64,000 bases of DNA from Mesostigma viride (lineage: Eukaryota; Streptophyta; Mesostigmatophyceae; Mesostigmatales; Mesostigmataceae). The notes under the pieces were generated by a model. The model worked only from the letters and a program-made list of their open reading frames with translations, made no database searches and was not told where the DNA came from. A program made the position numbers and the translations under genes. Within the stretch, counting starts at the first letter, position 1; each line of letters begins with the position of its first letter. This document shows positions 9,507 through 19,727 of the stretch, one piece after another. The stretch is from assembly GCA_009746045.1 (NCBI GenBank), contig RPFO01002248.1, positions 121,959 to 185,958 of the forward strand. Reading direction: 5' to 3'.

Positions 9507-11823
9507 ATGTCAGAGCCTACCCCTCCGGCTGAGAGCTCGCTGCCGTCCCCGCCCCCACCGGACCCTGAGCTGTATTTTGAGGCCCTTCCGGGCCGCTGGG
9601 TGTCGCGGTCCAGTTACCCGGGTGGCGTTGTGCAGCCGGCCCTCCAGGCCCAACATGCGGGTTTAGTCAGGGCTGCCCTCTTTGGGGTCACGTGGTACGG
9701 CCCTTCCCCTGATGAGCCGCACCAGCTTGTTTTGCACGGGTTCGACGATGCCGGGCACTGTTTGTTAGGGTGTGGTTCCCGCTGTCCAGCCTTGGGACAG
9801 ATAGCTGCGGTTCTCCAGTGCTCCCGAGTGTTCTCCTACCTTTCTACCCCTGTGGGCCGCTCCTGCCTACGGGATGTGTTCCCCTGGCTTCCGGCTGAGG
9901 GTGATGCAGAGGTAGATGAGAACCCCTGCGACCTTCTACGGGCCGTAGAATTCATGGAGATAGCTGATCAGTCGGCGGGATTAGCAGTTGGTGGTCCTGC
10001 CCCTACGGACGCCCCAGCAGAGGTACATTATACCGGCTCCAGAATATTCAGCCTCGAGCGCTGCGCCCTCCTCCTCAGCGTCTGCTCCTCCCTCTCCCGT
10101 CCCGTCGTCCCCACGGTCGACCCGGCGTGTTGCAGTGGAGCCTACCCCTTTGGGTTTGCCTGATCCTCTTTCGGCGACGGTTTCGGCTATGCAGGCTCAG
10201 ATCCAGTCCCTGACCACGGCGTTCGGGGCCTTCATGGCGGCCCAGCCGCAGACTCCGGCCACGCCAGGTGGGGTGTCTGTGGTGTCCGCGCCCCCTACCC
10301 CTTCGGTTGTTTCGGCACCGGTGGTTTCGCCTGCGCCCCCTACCCCTTCGGTTGCTGCGGCTCCGACACCTCCGGTTGCCTCTGTGCCTGCGATCGACGT
10401 TTCTGCGCCGCGACGCGAGTCTTCCGTCCCTTCGGCTGTGCCCGCCGTCGCCTCCTCTGGGCCACCCGCTGCGCCATCGCAGCCAGTGCGGGGTTTCTTC
10501 AGCGACACGGGCGATCATCCCAGGCTTTGGGAGGGTGGTCCCCCGCAGAGGATTCCGGTGCCCGACTGGAGTTTGGATGGCAACCAATCTTATGCCGGAC
10601 TGCCTGTCCCTACGGGCCCTATTTTCAATATGTGGCCTGAGGGTGCGCCGGCAACGGAGACCGGCGCGCCAGCTGCGGTGGCAGGTCCGTCACGGCCCTC
10701 TCTGGCTTCGGGTCTGGCGCGACCTCCTGTTGTACCAGTGCCACCTGCGTCGGTGTCGGCTCCCGCCCCTGCGTCGGCCCCTGCTTCGGCCCCTGCCCCT
10801 TCGGCCTCGCGGTCTTTGGCGGCGGTTGTTCGGTCCACCGGTCAGGATCCTCGTGCCACCCGCGCTGCCGATTCCCTCCGGGAGTTGTCCCAGGGTGATC
10901 GGGACAGGGCCCCTTCTGTGGTGCATGCGACGCCGGAGTCGCGCGACACGCCCATTCCTGGGTATGGTATGTCCGCACTCGCCTGCCGACAGTGTGACCT
11001 GCCGCGCGCCTCTGCTGAGCTTGCCATCTCTCCCATGTCCTACGGGTTCTCCCAGGTGTGTCGGGCGCCTCGGGATCGTGGCCTACCCATTGAGACTGAT
11101 CGGCCTCCTTTCGACATGGTTATTTTAGCTGATCCTGTGTTCCAGGGTGAGATCCTGGTTCGGCGCGTTCTGTATCGCTGGGCTAGGCGCCACAACGACT
11201 TGGACACCTACGGTGGGTTCCAGTGGGCTTACCCTCCGCCTCTGGGCATTATGGCTTCGGATGCCCTTACGGTAGAGTTTCCTGCGGTACCGGGTGCTGC
11301 GTACACCACGGTCCTCCAGCCCATCCTTGAGTGGGATGCCCGTCGCCCGGCGCCTATCCCGGGCCAGGGTCTAGACTCCCGCGGTCACCCTCCTCCTCGG
11401 GCCAGCGACTACCTAGAGACATTCGGGTCGCGACAGTGTGCTCGTCGGTGGCGCTCCCGCGAGGTTCGGCACATCCGGTTGTGGCCGTCCAACGTGGAGC
11501 CCCTGGTGGACTTGTTCTTCCCGACGGGTTTGCGCCCTCGGATCCGGTACCATCGCCTTCTCCTGCGGGCCCTCTGTTTGATCGCGGTAGAGCCTTTCCT
11601 TCGCCTCTTTGCCTGTGGCTTCCTGGACTGGGCCCGTGGCCAGGTCGTTCTTACGCAGCATAGGTATTACTGGGCCTTTCTGGGCCTCTTTCCTGACGGC
11701 GTGTGGGCCGATGTTTTCCTCACTGTAGATAGGCATGACAATGTCGAGGATGTGGCCCACTACCAGGCCTACCTGGAGGTCCTGCTGGCCTCTCGTGGCA
11801 CTTATAAGACGGATGGCCACTAG
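9507..11823 (+). CDS. Third reading frame of chromovirus B, unrecognised protein
   Basis: A likely ATG at 9507 (MSEPTPPAES) lies 77 bp after pol. One frame runs to about 10030, then a +1 change continues to the stop at 11823, about 770 residues in all. Three parts are visible: an N-terminal segment (YFEALPGRWVSR, VTWYGPSPDEPH); a long Pro/Ala/Ser/Val-rich middle with one short helical stretch (MQAQIQSLTTAFGAFMAAQ, about 10189-10245); and a C-terminal globular part rich in Arg, Trp and Tyr (CGFLDWARGQVVLTQHRYYW, about 11611-11670). There is no signal peptide, membrane anchor or zinc knuckle, so it does not look like an envelope or a Gag. A decayed homologue of the C-terminal part lies at 21.5-22.2 kb on the minus strand. 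Function unknown. Confidence 0.65.
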
Positions 11824-12186
11824 ATAGAGGGCCTTAGGCCCGACCTGAGGGTGTTGTCCCTCCGGTATATAGAGTCGCCCTCATATTCTGGCCAGTTGGT
11901 TGGCTGTTCTTGGTCCTTAGCGCTGATGTGTTTACTCTGTGTGTCCTGCCCAGTGCTGTCCCCCCCCGGCCAGGACTCCGTTCCAGGCAGTTAGGGGAAC
12001 CTACCACCAGGCTTGGTGCTGGCTAACCCTACACCACCCGGCGTGGTGGTGGAGACCGGGTGAACTATTGGTGCTTTGTATCTGGGATGGTCTATCGACT
12101 GTGTTGGTGTGTGTTGGGTGCATTAGGTTTTTCCTACCCCTTCTGTTTCCTCCCTGTGCGTAGGGAGAGGGCTCCCTACCTTTTGT

Positions 12187-12197
12187 GGGGGGGGAGG
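12187..12197 (+). promoter_or_regulatory. Polypurine tract of element B
   Basis: GGGGGGGGAGG immediately precedes the TG start of the 3' LTR. This is the standard position and composition for the RNase H-resistant primer of plus-strand DNA synthesis. Confidence 0.8.
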
Positions 12198-12772
12198 TGT
12201 CACGTCGCGTAACAATTCGTTGTAGTTACGGACGTAAATTAGGTCCTTGGCCTCGGTTGTTCTTAGGTTTACGTGTAGTTCTAGCTGGGACATGATTGTC
12301 CTCGTAACAGTACTGTGGTATATTGGGTGCCTTAATTGGGCGCCGCGCCGCATACTTTATTAGTGGTCCTTATCCTTCGGTAGAATGTAGTGGTCCGGCG
12401 TGCATCTGTGCACCTGCCTGTGTTTCTGTGTTTCGGCAGGCGAGGGCCAGGTCGGCCCGAGCCTGTTGGACCGTTGGTGACCATTTATGCACGTTCCACT
12501 CCTTGTGTGGTCACTCGGCGTGTGTTAAATGAATTAACACATATTAGCTTGGGTCACGGCAGTTTAGTTGTGTTTCCTTCCTCTATTCCTGGAGTAAACG
12601 GGTTTGGTTAAATGGCTTATGGCGTATTACAGTAGTACATATGTAAATGCATTGAGATCTGGATCGTCTCGTTCGTCTTTCGCTAGGGGTTTAACTAGAG
12701 GCGGCCTTACTAGCCTAGGTAGCATCAGAAGAGGTAGAGGTAGAGGTGGCGGCCGAGGCTTGCGGCGTAACA
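12198..12772 (+). repeat. 3' LTR of chromovirus B (575 bp)
   Basis: Starts TGTCACGTCGCG directly after the polypurine tract and ends GCGGCGTAACA, giving TG...CA ends with imperfect inverted termini. The first 17 bases are themselves palindromic (TGTCACGT..CGTAACA), as in the LTR of element A. The length is close to the 584 bp of LTR A, and both share a GGCGCCGCGCC-type block, so A and B are likely related families. No coding region inside. Confidence 0.7.
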
Positions 12773-13223
12773 TGTTAATAGATGATCGACCCACAACCGG
12801 CCCAACAATGACACTCACGATCGTGGACTGTTTCGGAATAGCAGTGGGTTGAAACCCACTCACAATCGTGGACTGTTTCGGAATAGCAGGGGGTTGAAGC
12901 CCACTCTTCCGACTATAGCCACGAATGATAAAACACTGGAATGTGTTGTAAACCGGAAAGCCACCGGACTAGGTACGAACGGGGCGTATACACTGGAAAA
13001 TGCCCTAGACTAAGGCTCAGCCCACCACGTGGCTCCGACGGCCTAGCTAGCCGGCGCTACACCACAGCCGGCCGGGCCCTGACCTACACATAATGTGCAA
13101 CGTAGGTCAACCCCTTGGAAAAAGGGTGCGTAACTAGCTACACAAATCTGACGACAGTATATTGTTACTACGGCCGATAAGTCCACTAACGAACCCTAAA
13201 TCAAAACAGGCTTGGACGTAACA
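12773..13223 (-). repeat. 3' LTR of a third, minus-strand element D (451 bp)
   Basis: Read on the minus strand it starts TGTTACGTCCAAG at 13223, directly after a purine-rich tract (13224-13238, GGGGGGGAAGAG as transcribed), and ends ATTAACA at 12773. That gives TGTTA/TAACA ends. It lies tail to tail with LTR B with no base between. The internal region of D continues at 13239-13511 and, beyond the copia insertion, at 21538 onward. It contains a duplicated hairpin unit (12820-12908). Confidence 0.55.
12820..12908. repeat. Tandem 45-bp repeat with hairpin inside LTR D
   Basis: Two copies start at 12820 and 12865 (ATCGTGGACTGTTTCGGAAT). Each is followed by a hairpin-forming segment. The first is perfect: GTGGGTT-GA-AACCCAC (12844-12859). 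The second has one or two changes. The near identity of a repeat inside an LTR suggests a functional RNA structure or a recent slip. It lacks the CUGAUGA core of a hammerhead ribozyme. Confidence 0.6.
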
Positions 13224-13238
13224 CTCTTCCCCCCCCAT

Positions 13239-13511
13239 ATGGCGGAGTCACGGCAGAACCCGTCCCTATAACGGTGGAACCCGTAGTAAAAGGGGAGCAC
13301 AACGCCACAACAGTAACAATGTGACAAACAACCAGGTGACCACGAGAGCCCAGCCGTTAAGGCTTGACGCTGTCCAGCAAACCAGAGTGACAGTAGGAGG
13401 GCCCACAGCTGCCCCGCCCGCACTCGGGGTAAGGATCCACACGCTAAAGCCAGAGCCCGGCCTAGTGATGGCCTAACGGCTCCTCTGGTCCATGCACCAG
13501 AACGCTACACC
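13239..13511 (-). other. 3' internal flank of element D
   Basis: Lies between the purine tract of LTR D and the left end of copia element E. No intact reading frame. It should be the continuation of the sequence resuming at 21538 on the other side of E, which carries a decayed third-frame protein. Confidence 0.4.
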
Positions 13512-14215
13512 TGTAGTTAAGCTTTCTTCGCACACGCAATGTGAAGGATATGGTTGCAATGCAGCAATGTGTGAATATGGTTGGAAACGGAGCTTTGTTA
13601 AATCGGATAATGTTTACAGCGCTCAACACTTGAGGCTTGCACACGAGCTTGCCAAGTCAAGGCACAACACGTGAGGCGGGCTCGCAAGAGATATCCATTT
13701 GGCACTGGCCTATTGTTTATATACTTGTGCACTGTGCTTGCTAGTCCTGAGCAGCCTAGGAGGCCTGCTCAGTAATAACACTCCCGGTACAGTATTCACT
13801 ACCTGTACAGCGCCCAGCTCCTATACAGTAGGTCTGCCATACAGGCACAGTGACCACAGAGTACAGTCACCACAGTGATTATTGCATCTGCACCTAGAAG
13901 TCCAGGACTAAGCCTGCGGTACCAACAGACCACAGGTTAAGGTTCCTATTTCCTGCGTACGACGTATTAATCCAATACCGTCGTAGGTACAGCACCTAAT
14001 TCCTGTCAGCCCAGGAATTACTGTCGACCCCATATGTCGTCGGCAAATATTCACGTCCGACTTAGAAGAACAGCCGGCTCGCGCTCGCGCGCGACCGGGA
14101 AGTCGGAACGCCATAACTTTCTTGATACTTGTCGGAATGAACTCGTTCCGGTGCCGCTGGAATCGCAGAGATATGCCGAATCAGGATCACGCCAATGCGC
14201 TTGGCGTTAACTCCA
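13512..14215 (-). repeat. 3' LTR of copia-like element E
   Basis: On the minus strand it starts TGGAGTTAACG and ends TTAACTACA, with AGTTAA/TTAACT inverted termini. The inner side (14216-14232) reads AAGAAAAGAAAGGA on the minus strand, a polypurine tract just upstream of the LTR start, which fixes the orientation. A strong CG-rich palindromic block (GGCTCGCGCTCGCGCGCGAC) is at about 14077-14096. Confidence 0.8.
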
Positions 14216-14960
14216 ATCCTTTCTTTTCTTGAGCTGTAGCAGCTCACACAAGTCTACATACAAACACACACAATGGGTACTGGATATCCTCCCCAGACTA
14301 CAAGTCACAACCCGCTGGGCATGACAGTCAGCTTGGATTCCTTATTATATGTACATAGCACCCATACTGGCTCAGGAGCACAAACAAATTACAATGAGTC
14401 CCTATCCCTTCACGGGAGGCTCGTTGTGTTACCCATGTACAAGAGGTTGGCCAACTGTGGCAGCCCATAGGTGTTCAGCTAAGAACTTGAGAAGTATGTA
14501 CAACCTTCAGGACCTTAGGCGAAACCCCACAGATCACCCACAACAGCTCATCAGAAAACATTGCTGACCCCCAGACGGGAGTCGGCGCCGGTCTGCTGCC
14601 CCTTATCGAACCAGACACAACATCTACGCGAAGCACATGCAAAACACAAGCTCCTATACTCGTTCCAACCGTGGAAAATCAGGGGACCTGTCGCCACCTC
14701 ACCAGCATGGTGGATGGGTCAGCCAGTCCGTGAAACTCCGCCTTAAGACGGCACCAGGGAATCGAACCCCGCCCACAAACCACAGATCTGGGGAAACCTC
14801 AGACTGAGATGAAAACCCCAGATAGACATCTCTCCATCAGAGACAATGTCAGACATTCCCACACCAGAGACATGTCTCACCCCTCAAGGTGTGCTCAGGA
14901 TTATGTACAATCAAGCTCCCAGCCTGATATCCAGAGACTTAAGCACCCAGCTCTCAGCTT
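14216..14960 (-). other. 3' non-coding region and polypurine tract of element E
   Basis: This spans the pol stop (14961) to the left LTR. No coding signal. It contains a tRNA-like B-box, GGTTCGATTCC on the minus strand (about 14760-14770), without a matching A-box at tRNA spacing, so I do not call a tRNA. A purine-rich tract adjoins the LTR. Confidence 0.5.
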
Positions 14961-17900
14961 TTAGACAGATAGACCGACTTGACAGTCAGCATTCATGAGC
15001 TTCCTCAGTACATTGTACTGGGCTGGGGCCTTGTGTGGCAGCTTTGTCAATGCATCAGCAGGGTTCTCCTCGCCAGGGATATGCTTCAAGTCAACCAAAC
15101 TGGCCAACTCCTTCAGCAACAAATAATCCAGGTCCCGGCTCCTGGCCAGCTGCTTGTGAACAAACTGGACCATACCCATGCTGTCTGTTAGCAACAACGT
15201 CTCCATCTGCAAGGTCCAAGGGGTAACTGAAGCCAGCTCCAGCATTAACTCCTTTATGTACAGGCTGGACTGGATCCCCTCGCATATGGCCCTGCATTCT
15301 GCCACATCTGAACTGATACAGACCCTCTTCTGCAGTCTGCTGTACCAGCTGAACAAACTTGCCCTGCTCTGATAAAAAGCAAACAGAGCAGCAGATCTCC
15401 CCCTGACCTTGGTAACCTGGCGAGCATCCATGGAACTGTCAACAAAGATCTCCAAGGTGATAGGCTGGGTAAAGTCAATCCCAGACAAAATCAGATCAGG
15501 GGTACTCTCCACCAACCGGGCTATGACTCGAGGCTTCTCATCCTCAAGCACCTCATCAGGCATTCTGCTATGGACCATCAAAGACGGACCACAGATGCTG
15601 GCAAACCAGGCCCACATGCCTCTCAACTCAGGTCCTGCAGCCTGGGTGATCTTCTCTGGCAAGGCCTTCACAATGGTCTGTTTATAATCTCCTCCAGCCT
15701 GAAGCCTGATACTCCACTCCCCGTCCCTCCTGAACAGGGTAGCCTGCATTCCACAGAACACTACAGGCTTGTTGGGCTCCTGCCACAGCTCCTTGCCCAG
15801 TGAAAACTTGCCACTGATGACAGGAATAAACTTCTTCAGCCAGGTCGTGGGGGCTAGCAAATGCAGATCATCTCCATGCAAACTAGCATACACTGGCAGA
15901 CCCTCCCATTGGGCCAGCAGCAAACAGGGATCAACTGAAGACACTCTCAAGCCACACTCACTGATCAGAGCTTCCTGCAGCGTGAGTCTCCAGATGATTG
16001 GGCTCGACCTGAGTCCTTCCAGGCCCTTCAGAATAACCAGGAATTGTTGATGCAGCTCCAGCTTCCAGATGGCAGGCACCTCAACACAGTAAGGCTCATC
16101 CTGCTTCCACACCCTCCTGGCCACTTCTGGATCAGATTTTAAAAATGCCCTCTTGAAGTCCAGCAGCACTGATGACATAGCTGCTCCCCTGTTCAGCAAC
16201 CCCACGTAGAGACATAGCAAAATTCTCCATGTGTCGTGTAGCATCCCTGGCGTGTATAGCTCCTCTCCTGGCAGACTCCCCGTGCCGTGATACTCATTCA
16301 GGACAGGCCTGACATGGGGCACTGATACCTCATCCACAACCTTCCTCTTCAGCACAAATCTCAAAGCAAGCTTCCTTGATGCTGGGGGACGTCTGTCTGT
16401 TGGTGCAGCACACTCAAACTGCAACCACTCCTCCAATGCCTTGGAGAAGGCGAGCTTCCAAGCCTCAAACAAAGTAGGCGAGCTCATCTCTTGGACCAGC
16501 TGGTCATATGTCAAAGGAGAGTGTGCAGCAAGGCTCCTGTGAGTTATGCCAATACTGCTGGGGTGCAACACAGCTGGAATAACCAAACTGGCCGCTGGGG
16601 GCACCTCCCCTTCATCCCATTTTACACCCTTGACCGGCTTGGCCCTGCACCTGACTGGAAATGTTGTCCTGAAATTTTCTAGGGGAATCATCCCCCAGCC
16701 ATCTCTTCTCAGAGCTGTAGCTCTGATAGAAATCCCAGGATTGCCCAGAAAATTCTGACCCAAAATCACAGGGCCATCATAGTCCTCTAGGACAAGGAAG
16801 GTCACATCCACACCCATGACAGGGGCAGTAACCTCTCCCAACACCCTTAGATGCGTCCTACCACTGAAATCAGACACCCAGGGGCAACTTGGTTCTCCGA
16901 CCAGCAGTTCTCCTGTATGCTGAGGTCCCATGACAGAAACCTGTGCATTGGTATCTATCTCCATGGCAGCTACCTCAGGTTCATCCAACTGGACAAGCTT
17001 GGACACCTTAGGCTCCTTCTTGGCTCTTTGCAAAGCCTGTACAATATCTGATAGACGCACACCCCTAGGCCTGGTGTCGGGCCGTTCCGGAGGTGCAGCC
17101 TGTCCGCCTGCTTGCCCAACCACCGTATGTGAAGGTACCCCAGGGGCCGGGCCAGGGTCACCCTGAGGGCTCGATACAGCTGTAGCACCCTGATCAGGAA
17201 GCTCCACGTCACCCCCGCCTTGTACACCAGCGGGCACCTGGAAGAGGTCTCCTTGATTACCTCCCCGGGGACGGATCTTTGACCAGGACAGACGGTGCAC
17301 TGCTTGGGAGCCATCAATGGCCACCCAGCACTTATGGCCAGCGGCTTCTACTCGGGTCACCACCCCATCATGCCAGCTGCCACGTTTCCCTGGAAAGCTT
17401 GGTTCCTTCCACACAACAACCTGTTGTCCAACGTTAGGTTCTAGGACACTCCAGCCCTTGTCTTTCTGCCTCAGCTTGAGGAACTTGGCCTCTAGCTTCT
17501 CCTTCCATGCCTGCTCAGCATCAGCTGGCAGCATCCTGGTATGCAGCATAAGAGGATTGATGGCAATGTCACCAAAGAACATGGGAGTCCTCAGGTTCAG
17601 CCTGTCCTCCACAGAACGTAGCCATGCAGATGTCACAATGGCAGATGACGTCCTTGGAATCCTCTCCACCAGCAGCACAGTCTTGATCTCTTGGATGGCT
17701 CTCTCCACCACCCCTTGCTGGCCGTGGCTCTCCCTGGGTGTAATCAGCAACTCTGGAAACTCTGGCAGGTTCTCACAGCACTCAAACTGAATGTCACACT
17801 GCAACAACTCCAACCCAGGGTACCTGCTCCTTGTCAACTTCAGAGCAGCAATCAATGTAGGCTTCTCCATGTCAGGCAGGATCTCTAGGGTCTTGTACTT

Positions 17901-18518
17901 GGTATATCTGTCCACTGCCACCAGCAGCTTCAAACCCCTGATTCTCTGAATATCTACCTGCACATGGCCTGGCTGCAAAATAGGAGTCCTGGCATGAGAC
18001 TGCTTGGGCTTTCTAGCAACTAGCCTGCACTTGCAAGCTTGAGCAACCTGTTGGCAGATGGAGTACAACTCACTTCCTCCCAGCCGTCTAGCAACTTGCA
18101 AAGACTGAGCTGCATGGCCAAACATGGTATGCAACCTTGAGGCAATGTCATACAAGAGAGAAAACCTTTTATTGTCATTATTAGCACTCAAGGTATGTAC
18201 AGATCCCTTATGTACAGGAGGCACCAGGGTCGTGCCTGTCAGACTGTCTCCAGCCCTATCCTCATCCTGACCATCCTGTGCCAGTCCTGCACGGTCAGAA
18301 TGCTTCTGAGATCCACCTGGGTCCACATCACCAGGTCCTACCTCAGGCTCAGCACCGCCATGGCGGGCACGTTGGCGAGTAACCACTGCAGCTACAGCTG
18401 GCATACTCTCTGTGGTAACCAAGCTTGCCCCATCGTGTCCAATAGGCTCTTTCACTAGAGCATGGGGCTGCCCCTCACTGCTGTCACTAGCAGCTTCATT
18501 ACACACCCCTGGGGGCAC
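14961..18518 (-). CDS. Pol of element E: integrase, protease, copia-type RT and RNase H
   Basis: The 1185-codon frame shows, in order: a zinc-binding/integrase segment (H130, H135, then C162/C164; catalytic D189 in VQVDIQ, D242 in LQCDIQ, E272 in VVERA, spacing 29 instead of the usual 35); an aspartic-protease segment (IDTNAQVSVM at 521-530, DGPVILGQNF at 581-590); copia RT (LLDFKRAFL about 785, LHGDD at 880-884); and copia RNase H (VDSSMDAR, SSDVAECRA, KHIPGEENPADALTK). Copia elements normally have protease before integrase, so this order is unusual. The protease has Asn where Gly is expected after Asp-Thr, and RT has HGDD in place of YVDD, keeping both aspartates. There is no ATG at 18518 (GTG). 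The frame is the same as the end of Gag, separated by one TGA. Confidence 0.85.
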   Translation of the reverse strand: MPPGVCNEAASDSSEGQPHALVKEPIGHDGASLVTTESMPAVAAVVTRQRARHGGAEPEVGPGDVDPGGSQKHSDRAGLAQDGQDEDRAGDSLTGTTLVPPVHKGSVHTLSANNDNKRFSLLYDIASRLHTMFGHAAQSLQVARRLGGSELYSICQQVAQACKCRLVARKPKQSHARTPILQPGHVQVDIQRIRGLKLLVAVDRYTKYKTLEILPDMEKPTLIAALKLTRSRYPGLELLQCDIQFECCENLPEFPELLITPRESHGQQGVVERAIQEIKTVLLVERIPRTSSAIVTSAWLRSVEDRLNLRTPMFFGDIAINPLMLHTRMLPADAEQAWKEKLEAKFLKLRQKDKGWSVLEPNVGQQVVVWKEPSFPGKRGSWHDGVVTRVEAAGHKCWVAIDGSQAVHRLSWSKIRPRGGNQGDLFQVPAGVQGGGDVELPDQGATAVSSPQGDPGPAPGVPSHTVVGQAGGQAAPPERPDTRPRGVRLSDIVQALQRAKKEPKVSKLVQLDEPEVAAMEIDTNAQVSVMGPQHTGELLVGEPSCPWVSDFSGRTHLRVLGEVTAPVMGVDVTFLVLEDYDGPVILGQNFLGNPGISIRATALRRDGWGMIPLENFRTTFPVRCRAKPVKGVKWDEGEVPPAASLVIPAVLHPSSIGITHRSLAAHSPLTYDQLVQEMSSPTLFEAWKLAFSKALEEWLQFECAAPTDRRPPASRKLALRFVLKRKVVDEVSVPHVRPVLNEYHGTGSLPGEELYTPGMLHDTWRILLCLYVGLLNRGAAMSSVLLDFKRAFLKSDPEVARRVWKQDEPYCVEVPAIWKLELHQQFLVILKGLEGLRSSPIIWRLTLQEALISECGLRVSSVDPCLLLAQWEGLPVYASLHGDDLHLLAPTTWLKKFIPVISGKFSLGKELWQEPNKPVVFCGMQATLFRRDGEWSIRLQAGGDYKQTIVKALPEKITQAAGPELRGMWAWFASICGPSLMVHSRMPDEVLEDEKPRVIARLVESTPDLILSGIDFTQPITLEIFVDSSMDARQVTKVRGRSAALFAFYQSRASLFSWYSRLQKRVCISSDVAECRAICEGIQSSLYIKELMLELASVTPWTLQMETLLLTDSMGMVQFVHKQLARSRDLDYLLLKELASLVDLKHIPGEENPADALTKLPHKAPAQYNVLRKLMNADCQVGLSV

Positions 18519-18551
18519 CCTCCAGGGTTCAGGGATGTGTGCAGGCTCATA

Positions 18552-19727
18552 TCAATGATCAGCAGCCTTGCCCTTGCCCTTGTCCTGGGATGGACCAGCC
18601 TTGTCCTTGCTGCCACCCTGAGCTGGCTTGCTCTGACCTTCCTGCCTCAGGTACGAGGGACACTCATTCCTGAAGTGACCCTTCCCCTGGCAGAAATAAC
18701 ATTCCACCTGACTGATGTCCCGTGAGGTCCCACTGCTGGGCCCAGCCTTGGGAGGACCACCCACCCTCTTGAAGTCAAACTGGGACTGTGGATGTCCCGA
18801 CTTCGGCGGGGTCCCCCGTCCAGCCCTTCTGTCACGCCCCCTCCTGGACCTTCCTCGACCCCTTGAAGAGGTCTCAGGCCCTCTCGAGGACGCTGGGCCC
18901 CCGTGGCCCGATCCCCTCATGGACTTAACCGTGGGTTCAGTGGCCTCCTCATCATTCTGACGAGGGCGCTTACCCCCACGTACTTGCCGCTGAAACACTC
19001 ATACAACTGATCCGTCATGGCTGCCCAGCCATGGACCTGTCGCATGTGGATGGTCACATTATCCATGGTGACCGGATCCAGTTGCAGCGACTTGAGAAAG
19101 TCGCCCATGGCCATCCGATCTGCGACGAAGAAGCCCTTGGCCATGGCGTCCTCCCTCAGCTTGACGAAGTCTTCAAAGGCGTGGACCACTAGTTGCCCCT
19201 TGATGGGCTTGTAGTCCAGGTATTCTTGCTTCAGGTGGGACCCATCTATGGTCCTCTTGTCACTCAGGAACACCTGAGTCGCGTCATAAACGCCGCCAGG
19301 TGTCCCCCGCCGCGTGTCGCTCCCGAACAAACTTGAACAGCCGCCTCGCCGACTGCCGTATGTAGGCACTAGACGCCAGGATGCGAAGCTTGTCACCGTT
19401 GTATATCTCCGTGTACAAGTTCATGTCCTCTAACATCCTCTCAGCATCCCGGGGCTGCCAATTGTCCTTGATGGACTGAAACTGGCCTAGCACCGCGTAC
19501 CCCTCAGCAACGGTTGGTCGCTTAGGCGCCGCTTGATCTGCGGCTGGCGCGTGCTGCCCGCCCTGCGATCCTTGGCTCTGATTATCTGGCACCTCAGCCT
19601 GGTCTCCCAGCGCCTGGCCGTCCCCGCGTCCATCGCGTCCACCGCGTCCATCGCGTCCATCTCGTCCATCCGCCGCGCCGCCGAAGCCCATAAAGCCCGC
19701 TTGTTGGTTGATAGCTCCATCCTCCAT
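18552..19727 (-). CDS. Gag of copia-like element E (two frame changes)
   Basis: The ATG at 19727 starts a product with RDGR-type repeats (about 19690-19610), followed by a helical Gag core (WQPRDAERMLEDMNLYTEIY). The frame moves by one base between about 19396 and 19290, continues through KPIKGQLVVHAFEDFVKLRE and WAAMTDQLYECF, and returns to the first frame between 18998 and 18917. The C-terminal basic part contains the RNA-binding knuckle CYFCQGKGHFRNEC (C-X2-C-X4-H-X4-C). It ends at a TGA (18552-18554). Pol continues in the same frame beyond that TGA, so stop read-through is possible. The two compensating shifts could be decay or assembly error, given the young LTRs. Confidence 0.7.

Larger units (their letters stand above)
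4788..12772 (+). mobile_element. Ty3/gypsy chromovirus B (5' part displaced, 3' part complete)
   Basis: Plus-strand order: RT and start of RNase H (4789-6066), hAT-like insertion, end of RNase H, integrase and chromodomain (7391-9430), an additional long reading frame (9507-11823), polypurine tract (12187-12197) and 3' LTR (12198-12772). Gag, protease and the 5' LTR are missing because element A is inserted at 4787/4788; they should resume to the left of the window. The RT-RNase H-integrase order and the C-terminal chromodomain define a chromovirus. Element B ends flush against another LTR at 12773, so its target duplication may be 'tgtta' (12773-12777). Confidence 0.85.

Noticed and set aside
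9507-11823. Envelope-like gene of an errantivirus-type element
   Set aside because: No signal peptide, furin-like site or transmembrane helix is visible; the Pro/Ala-rich middle does not fit an envelope.
12820-12908. Hammerhead ribozyme
   Set aside because: The conserved CUGAUGA core is absent on both strands.
14755-14775. tRNA gene on the minus strand (perfect B-box GGTTCGATTCC)
   Set aside because: No A-box or acceptor stem at tRNA spacing; lies in the 3' region of element E.
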